A DNA stretch of 25,760 nucleotides from DATBFX01 sp036558305 (GTDB lineage: Bacteria > Chloroflexota > Chloroflexia > Thermomicrobiales > UBA6265): the NCBI GenBank assembly GCA_036558305.1, contig DATBFX010000175.1, positions 1 through 25,760 on the forward strand. Direction: 5' to 3'. Shown piece after piece: positions 21,140-25,760 of this stretch (within the stretch, counting starts at the first letter, position 1; the number at the start of each line of letters is the position of its first letter). A program made the translations under genes and the position numbers. The notes beneath the pieces were generated by a model, which was given only the letters and a program-made list of their open reading frames with translations, was not told the origin of the DNA and did not search any database.

Positions 21140-24004
21140 TCAGCGACCGCCGGCCGGGCTCGCTTGAGGCGCGGCCACCGGCGTGGCGGCCGGAGCAGCG
21201 GTTCCAGACGAGACGGTCGCGATCTGGTCAAGCAGATTCTTGAGGCGGGTCTGCGCGTCCCCGTAAGCCGCCCAGTCGGCGCGTGCCAGTGCCGCTTGCC
21301 CGTCCTGATACGCCGCCAATGCCTGCTGCGCCAGGTCCGTTATCCCCGCCATTCCCGGTGGTGATGCTGCCGGTGCGGTTTCCAGCGGTCCGGTCACGGT
21401 CTCGCTCCCTTGGGTGAGGGCGGCGAGCGCGTCGTCGAGCGTTTCCCGCATCACGACGCGCTCGTTCGAGGCGACGATGACGCGCTTCAATTCCGGCAGG
21501 GAGCCCTGGGTGCCGGTGGCTTGAAGGTAGAGCGGCTGGACGTACAGAACGCTCTCCCCGATCGGAATCACGAGCAGGTTGCCACGGATCACCTGTGAGC
21601 CCGATTGGTTCCAGAGCGAGATCTGGGCCGAGATGTCCGGTTCCTGATCGATCCTGGCTTCGATTTGCGCCGGGCCGAAGACGGTCTCCTGGCGTGGGAA
21701 GCGATAAAGGACGAGTGCCAGGCGACCGTCGGTCCCCGCGCGGCCGGCCATCCAGGCGGTCATGTTTTGCCGATCGGTATTGCCGCCGGGGGTGAAGGGC
21801 CGGATCAGCGCGAAATCCGGACTGCTCTCCGTCGGGAGCGTCATCGTGACGTAATAGGGTTCCATCCGCTGCGGCGTCCCGTTGACCTGCTCCATCGGCA
21901 CCGCCCACCGATCCTCGCCGTTGTAGTAGGCGGTCGGATCGGAGACGTGAACGGATGCGTAGACGTCGGACTGCACGTCGAAGAGCACTTCTGGGTAGCG
22001 CCAGTGCGCGGCGATCGCGGGCGGAGCTTCGGCGATCGGACGGAAGAGGTTGCCGAAGATCTCGCCGTAGGAATCGGCGATCGGATCCGGCTCCGCGGTC
22101 CGGTAGAGTGTTGTCGTCCCGTCGTAGGCGTCGACGACAATCTTGACGCTGTTGCGCAGGTAGTTGATGCCACGGGTGCGCGTGGCGCCCGGGAAGCGAT
22201 CCGATTCGGTGTACGCATCGACGACCCAGTAGAGTTTGCCGTCGGCGATCACCAGATACGGGTCATCGTCCAGGCGAAGAAAGGGAGCGATCGTTTGGAC
22301 GCGATCGGCGACGGTGCGGTGCAACAGGACTTCGCTGGTGTCCGTGAGCGTGCCGCTCAAGAGGATCTTTCGGTCGCCGAGATGGACGGCGAGGAGAAGC
22401 CGGCGAAGGTAGTTGTCGAGTTTGATCGCGCCGCGAGGGTCGCCCTGGTATTGGTAGGCGCTGACCTGCGTACTGTCGGCCTCGATCGTCCCGGCAAACT
22501 CGGTCTGAGCGGTGTGGACCGCGGCCCAGTCCTCGGTTCCCTCGCCAAAGTAGATTTCCGGCCGATCGATCGTGTAGATGCCGGTGCCGGTCGGCGGAAT
22601 CCGCTCGACGAGAAATACCGGCAGTCCCTGGGAGGAGACTTCGCCGGCGGGACTGACGACCGCGCCGTAACCGTGGGTGTAGACCAGGTGCCGGTTGGTC
22701 CAGGTCTGGGCCGTGGCTTGCAAACCGTTGGGATCGAGTTCGCGGGCCGAGAGGACGACCTGTTGGATGCTCCCATCGGGTCGATACCGATCGACGTCGA
22801 CGTCGCGGAACACGTAATAGGACGTAAATGACTGGAGTTGTTGGTAGGTGGTGCGAATGACGCGGTAGTCCCACAGCCGGATGTTCCGTAGCGTGTCGGG
22901 ATACTGGGCGAGCAGCGATGCGGTGACGGGTGCCTGGCCCGTGAGCTCGCGCTCCGGCACGCCGTCGAGCCCGAAGCCGGCGCGCGTCATTGCGAGGTTG
23001 TTGGCGATGTACGGACGCTCGCGGGTCAGTTCGCTCGGTTCGACGACGACTTGCTGGACGACGGCCGGCAGGAGAAAAGCGAGGACGACGGTCGCGACGG
23101 CCCAGAGAACGACGGAGCCCACGAGGAGGCGGACCCGCCCGACGAAGGCGTTGACGAGGAGCAGACCGGCGATGCCCAGGGTGAGCACGGCCAGGACCCA
23201 ATTCGCCCAGCGTTGGACGTGGACGTCGGTGTAGCTGGCGCCGAAGACGACACCGCGATCCGAGTAGACGAGATCGTAGCTCGCCAGGACGTTGCGGAAG
23301 GCGACGACGACGAGAATGGCGCCGCCGAGCGCGAAGAGGTGGACCCGTGGCTGCCGCGGAATGACGCGGATGCTGCGCACCGTCATGCCGAGGCGCACGG
23401 CGTAGACGAAGGCGACGGCGATCGCCGTCGCCACCAGGAGGGCGAACGCGCCGTTTTGGAGGACGTGGAGCCCCGGCAGGGCGAAGACGTAGAAACCGAC
23501 GTCGCGGTGGAAAACGGGGTCGCGCAGACCGAAGGCGTTCCCGTGTATCCAGAGGAGCCAGGTTTCCCACCGATTGGCAGCGGCGACCCCGAACAGGACG
23601 GCGACGATCGCGGTCGCCGCGACGACCGCGACGCGGAGCGTCCGTTCGGCGAGGGCGGCGACTCGGCCGCCCGCTTGGGTGTCGCTCGTCCGGCGGAGGG
23701 CCAGCGCCAGGTTGCCACCGAAGATCGCCGTGGCGAGGACCGCGCCGAGGACAAACGCGACGAACTGCGCGGTATACCGGGTGGTAAGGACACCGCGGTA
23801 GCCCATGCTCCCGTACCACCACCAATTGACCCAGAACGCCGCGCTCGCGAAGATGAAGATCGCGATCGCGGCAATCACCGCCGCGGCGACCAGCATGCGT
23901 TTTGTCGAAGGAGAGAGGTGGGGGCGAGGAAGCGATCGTCGCGTTGGGGCGGGCCGGGATTCAACGGGACGCACTCGGCGCGGGCTCAGGAACCGCTTGA
24001 CCAC
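21140..24004 (-). CDS. UPF0182 family large membrane protein
   Basis: 954 residues from a GTG at 24004, preceded by AAAAGGA about 10 nt upstream and reading VVKRFLSPRR. Seven or so transmembrane helices occupy about residues 37-370, starting with MLVAAAVIAAIAIFIF and WVNWWWYGSMGYRGVL. A large extracytoplasmic domain of about 550 residues follows, with family signatures NNLAMTRAGFGLD, NIRLWDYR, QTWTNRHLVYTHGYG, and a C-terminal helix-rich tail ending in Pro/Ala repeats. The function of UPF0182 is unknown. The frame continues to ATG 24154 with 50 extra residues, but that would leave 17 bp to the divergent gene, so I prefer the shorter form. It is convergent with yggS, 17 bp apart, with no visible terminator. 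Confidence 0.92.
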   Translation of the reverse strand: MVKRFLSPRRVRPVESRPAPTRRSLPRPHLSPSTKRMLVAAAVIAAIAIFIFASAAFWVNWWWYGSMGYRGVLTTRYTAQFVAFVLGAVLATAIFGGNLALALRRTSDTQAGGRVAALAERTLRVAVVAATAIVAVLFGVAAANRWETWLLWIHGNAFGLRDPVFHRDVGFYVFALPGLHVLQNGAFALLVATAIAVAFVYAVRLGMTVRSIRVIPRQPRVHLFALGGAILVVVAFRNVLASYDLVYSDRGVVFGASYTDVHVQRWANWVLAVLTLGIAGLLLVNAFVGRVRLLVGSVVLWAVATVVLAFLLPAVVQQVVVEPSELTRERPYIANNLAMTRAGFGLDGVPERELTGQAPVTASLLAQYPDTLRNIRLWDYRVIRTTYQQLQSFTSYYVFRDVDVDRYRPDGSIQQVVLSARELDPNGLQATAQTWTNRHLVYTHGYGAVVSPAGEVSSQGLPVFLVERIPPTGTGIYTIDRPEIYFGEGTEDWAAVHTAQTEFAGTIEADSTQVSAYQYQGDPRGAIKLDNYLRRLLLAVHLGDRKILLSGTLTDTSEVLLHRTVADRVQTIAPFLRLDDDPYLVIADGKLYWVVDAYTESDRFPGATRTRGINYLRNSVKIVVDAYDGTTTLYRTAEPDPIADSYGEIFGNLFRPIAEAPPAIAAHWRYPEVLFDVQSDVYASVHVSDPTAYYNGEDRWAVPMEQVNGTPQRMEPYYVTMTLPTESSPDFALIRPFTPGGNTDRQNMTAWMAGRAGTDGRLALVLYRFPRQETVFGPAQIEARIDQEPDISAQISLWNQSGSQVIRGNLLVIPIGESVLYVQPLYLQATGTQGSLPELKRVIVASNERVVMRETLDDALAALTQGSETVTGPLETAPAASPPGMAGITDLAQQALAAYQDGQAALARADWAAYGDAQTRLKNLLDQIATVSSGTAAPAATPVAAPQASPAGGR

Positions 24005-24171
24005 CGGCGAAGGATCCTTTTCATCGATCGACGCTCCGGCGCGGTCGTTCCCGGAGATCGGCAGCGCCGACGGGCCATCGTACCATCCCGGCAGACTGGC
24101 CAACCAACGCGCGAAGTGCCACCATTCCCTTGGGCGACGACGCCGTTCGTACATCCGGGATACCGATACCG

Positions 24172-24990
24172 ATGATCGTTCGCAGCCTGGGCAGCGGCAG
24201 TTCCGGCAACGCGCTGGTGGTCGAGACCGCCAGGACGACGTTGCTCGTCGACTGTGGACTCTCCGCGGCGACGCTTGCGCGCGGCTTGAAATTGGGCGGG
24301 CGCGGGTTCGAAGCGTTGTCGGCGGTGGTGGTCAGCCACGAACACGTCGATCACGTGCGGGGGCTGCAACGACTCCTCAAGGTGGGCGTACCCCTCGTCG
24401 CGACACAAGGAACGCAGCGGGCGCTCGACGTCGGTCGAGCGGCGTTTCTGCCGATCCGCCACGGCGAGACCGTGGAACTCGATCTCGGGGTGAGGGTGCT
24501 CGCCCTCGGGGTGTCCCACGACGCCGCCGAACCCTGCGGTTTTTGCATCGACGGCGACGGCGTGCGTCTGACCGTGATCACGGACCTCGGAACCGCGGAC
24601 AGCCACCTGTGCGAGTGGATCGCGACCTCCGACCTGATCGTGCTCGAAGCCAACCACGACGAGCGATTGCTGCGCTCAGGACCGTATCCGGCGCACCTGA
24701 AACGCCGGGTGCTCTCGGCGACCGGACACCTCTCGAACGTCGATTGCGGGCTCCTGCTGCGGCGTGCGCTCGCGGCGGCCGACGGTGACAAGACGATCTG
24801 GCTTGCCCACCTCTCGGCGGTCAACAACCGACCCGATCTCGCGGTGGCGACGGTGGCAACGGCGCTGGCGGACAGCGGCAACGCCGCCTTCGACATCCGG
24901 GCGCTGCCGCGCCAGGGAGCGCCGGTGGTTTGGCGTTCGGACGCTCCGCTCGGCAGTCCGGCGCAACCGCAGCAACTGGCGCTGTTTTGA
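24172..24990 (+). CDS. Metallo-beta-lactamase fold protein of the WalJ/YycJ (VicX) type
   Basis: 272 residues from ATG 24172. SLGSGSSGNALVVE and LLVDCG open the fold. The metal motif is HEHVDH (56-61, HxHxDH), then VSHDAAEPCGF, ITDLGTA, the LEANHDERLLRSGPYP stretch and the late RRVLSATGHLSN signature that marks WalJ-like proteins. Homologues are linked to 5'-3' exonuclease activity and to coordinating cell-wall control with DNA replication. No walRK genes are here. The Shine-Dalgarno is weak (GGGA 10 or more nt upstream). It is divergent from the UPF0182 gene. Confidence 0.92.
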   Translation: MIVRSLGSGSSGNALVVETARTTLLVDCGLSAATLARGLKLGGRGFEALSAVVVSHEHVDHVRGLQRLLKVGVPLVATQGTQRALDVGRAAFLPIRHGETVELDLGVRVLALGVSHDAAEPCGFCIDGDGVRLTVITDLGTADSHLCEWIATSDLIVLEANHDERLLRSGPYPAHLKRRVLSATGHLSNVDCGLLLRRALAAADGDKTIWLAHLSAVNNRPDLAVATVATALADSGNAAFDIRALPRQGAPVVWRSDAPLGSPAQPQQLALF

Positions 24991-25050
24991 GGCCACGAAC
25001 CCGGTTGGGATGCCGTGCCCAACCGCCCGGGCCGGGAGCCGAAGCCCGGC

Positions 25051-25056
25051 TATACT
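25051..25056 (+). promoter_or_regulatory. Candidate -10 element of the small membrane protein gene
   Basis: TATACT in the context GGCTATACTCGGCG, about 60 bp upstream of the proposed start. There is no recognisable -35. The block closely matches the one at 17874. Confidence 0.4.
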
Positions 25057-25114
25057 CGGCGCGTTGTCGGTGCCCTCACCGGTGGGCCGCCGGTGATTCG
25101 TCGGGGAGCCTCCA

Positions 25115-25483
25115 CTGTCTACGATCCTGTTGATCCACGATCGCATGGCGACTACAGTCTTGCTGTTCATGGCAGCGGTCGGGTTCTGGGGGCTGTGGAG
25201 TTTTGTGCGGGGAGGAGTCCTCGGGGGCAGTCTGTCGGGCGCCCTGGTGATCGGCCAGATCCTCATCGTCGTGCAAGGACTGTTCGGAGCCGTCTTGTAC
25301 GCCGACGGTTTCCGACCGGCCACCTCGATCCACCTGCTCTACGGGGTCACCGCCGCGATCGTCCTTCCCTTTGTTTGGTCATACGCGAGGGAGCGTCAGC
25401 CCCGTCAGTCCCTGCTGTTCTACAGTCTCGTATCGCTTTTCATCGCCGGTCTGGCGATCCGCGGCATGACCACCGGTAGCTAA
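25115..25483 (+). CDS. Small four-helix integral membrane protein, function unknown
   Basis: 122 residues if read from CTG 25115, which has GGGGAG at 25103-25108, 6 nt upstream; the next in-frame options are TTG 25130 (117 residues) and ATG 25145, neither with a ribosome-binding site. Four hydrophobic helices lie at about 12-30, 40-62, 72-90 and 98-116, with HDR near the start, a GQILIVVQGLFGAVLY helix, and HLLYG. Positive residues after the third helix (SYARERQPRQ) suggest a cytoplasmic loop. I cannot assign a function; no cofactor motif is complete. The TAA stop leads into the final intergenic region. Confidence 0.75.
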   Translation: MSTILLIHDRMATTVLLFMAAVGFWGLWSFVRGGVLGGSLSGALVIGQILIVVQGLFGAVLYADGFRPATSIHLLYGVTAAIVLPFVWSYARERQPRQSLLFYSLVSLFIAGLAIRGMTTGS

Positions 25484-25510
25484 TTTTGTTCAGCAACCCC
25501 TGGACTTTTG

Positions 25511-25539
25511 CACCGCCGCCTGACCGACCACGGGCGGTG
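25511..25539 (+). terminator. Hairpin downstream of the small membrane protein gene
   Basis: CACCGCC (25511-25517) and GGCGGTG (25533-25539) form a perfect 7-bp stem with a 15-nt loop, 28 bp after the stop codon. No T-run follows, so intrinsic termination is weakly supported. Confidence 0.25.
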
Positions 25540-25726
25540 AAATGGCGCCGATGCGGGACACCTTGAACGGGCAAAGTGGGCGGTCGCCCGGGTGCCCGAC
25601 GGCGATGAATCCGAGCCCGCTGGGTTTACGTACACCCATTGTGACGGCAAGGCAACGGAACGTTGTCGTCAAGTTTGCCGCAACCAACGCTTTGGTGTGG
25701 TTGTTGCCAGTACTTTCGTGAAATTG

Positions 25727-25755
25727 TTGACAAACCAAGTTCCTGCGCGTACAAT
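25727..25755 (+). promoter_or_regulatory. Near-consensus sigma-70 promoter reading out of the window
   Basis: A perfect TTGACA (25727-25732), a 17-bp spacer and TACAAT (25750-25755, five of six) form the best promoter in the window. It points to a gene beyond 25760 that is probably well expressed; the inverted repeat 24 bp upstream may be its operator. Confidence 0.7.
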
Positions 25756-25760
25756 CTGAC

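Larger units (their letters stand above)
25484..25760. other. 277-bp terminal non-coding region
   Basis: After the last stop codon I see no convincing gene. The first part is GC-rich and holds a hairpin. From about 25650 the sequence is more AT-rich and contains CAACCA (25681-25686) and TGGTTG (25698-25703), inverted 6-bp arms 11 bp apart, followed by a strong promoter. An 82-codon minus-strand frame (25490-25738) crosses the promoter and has no recognisable features. Confidence 0.6.

Noticed and set aside
25490..25738. 82-codon minus-strand frame in the last intergenic region.
   Set aside because: It crosses the strong plus-strand promoter, has no recognisable motif, and no Shine-Dalgarno or promoter was seen.
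1..25760. CRISPR arrays, tRNA/rRNA genes, insertion sequences, phage or defence genes.
   Set aside because: No regularly spaced repeats, cloverleaf-like segments, transposase or nuclease-defence motifs were seen on either strand by eye; a covariance-model search would be the decisive test for small RNAs.

Overview
The window is a gene-dense, high-GC bacterial chromosome segment. It looks like Chloroflexota, perhaps the Thermomicrobia/Sphaerobacter side. That placement is an inference from the GC content, a large MalT-like LuxR regulator, an orphan family-5 solute-binding protein, an actinobacterial-style ferrochelatase with a C-terminal Cys cluster, an EF-P with Arg at the loop tip, a fused membrane/spermidine-synthase-like protein and a UPF0182 giant membrane protein. 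I saw no transposase, integrase, CRISPR array, tRNA or rRNA.

Layout. (1) 1-138 is the 3' end of a probable arylsulfatase on +, convergent with the next block. (2) 197-5875 on - holds, in transcription order, ferrochelatase, an extracytoplasmic solute-binding protein with its own promoter and operator-like palindrome, and a MalT-type LuxR regulator 4 bp behind it. (3) 6006-7607 on - is an ArsR regulator followed by a SAM-dependent methyltransferase, driven by a promoter at 7617-7645. (4) 7718-9715 on - is an AIR-synthase/HypE-like protein followed by an Ntn-hydrolase asparaginase. (5) 9754-17043 on - is a long housekeeping cluster: uvrB, a membrane-anchored protein of unknown function, aroQ, an M24 aminopeptidase, efp, accB, xseA and xseB. 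Several of these genes overlap by 1, 4 or 14 nt, and a promoter lies in front of uvrB. A degenerate Nudix gene (17156-17617) lies just upstream. (6) 17948-21122 on + is a tight three-gene unit: fused membrane/spermidine-synthase-like protein, pgeF and the PLP-binding yggS, joined by 4-nt overlaps. (7) 21140-24004 on - is the UPF0182 protein, divergent from a WalJ/YycJ-type metallo-beta-lactamase (24172-24990, +). (8) 25115-25483 on + is a small four-helix membrane protein with a non-ATG start. Beyond it is a 277-bp gap that ends in a near-consensus sigma-70 promoter firing out of the window.

How the genes work together. Most of the window is housekeeping: DNA repair (UvrB, exonuclease VII), shikimate pathway (AroQ), fatty-acid precursor supply (AccB), translation (EF-P), heme (ferrochelatase), cell-wall quality control (PgeF) and PLP balance (YggS). 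The accessory parts are the solute-binding protein with its LuxR partner, and the ArsR-methyltransferase pair. I found no convincing new defence or mobile system. The most unusual signals are the regulator/binding-protein pair with its operator, the Nudix protein that has lost all three catalytic glutamates of its box, the Arg32 EF-P without an adjacent modification gene, and the synthase-like fusion lacking the aminopropyltransferase active-site motif.
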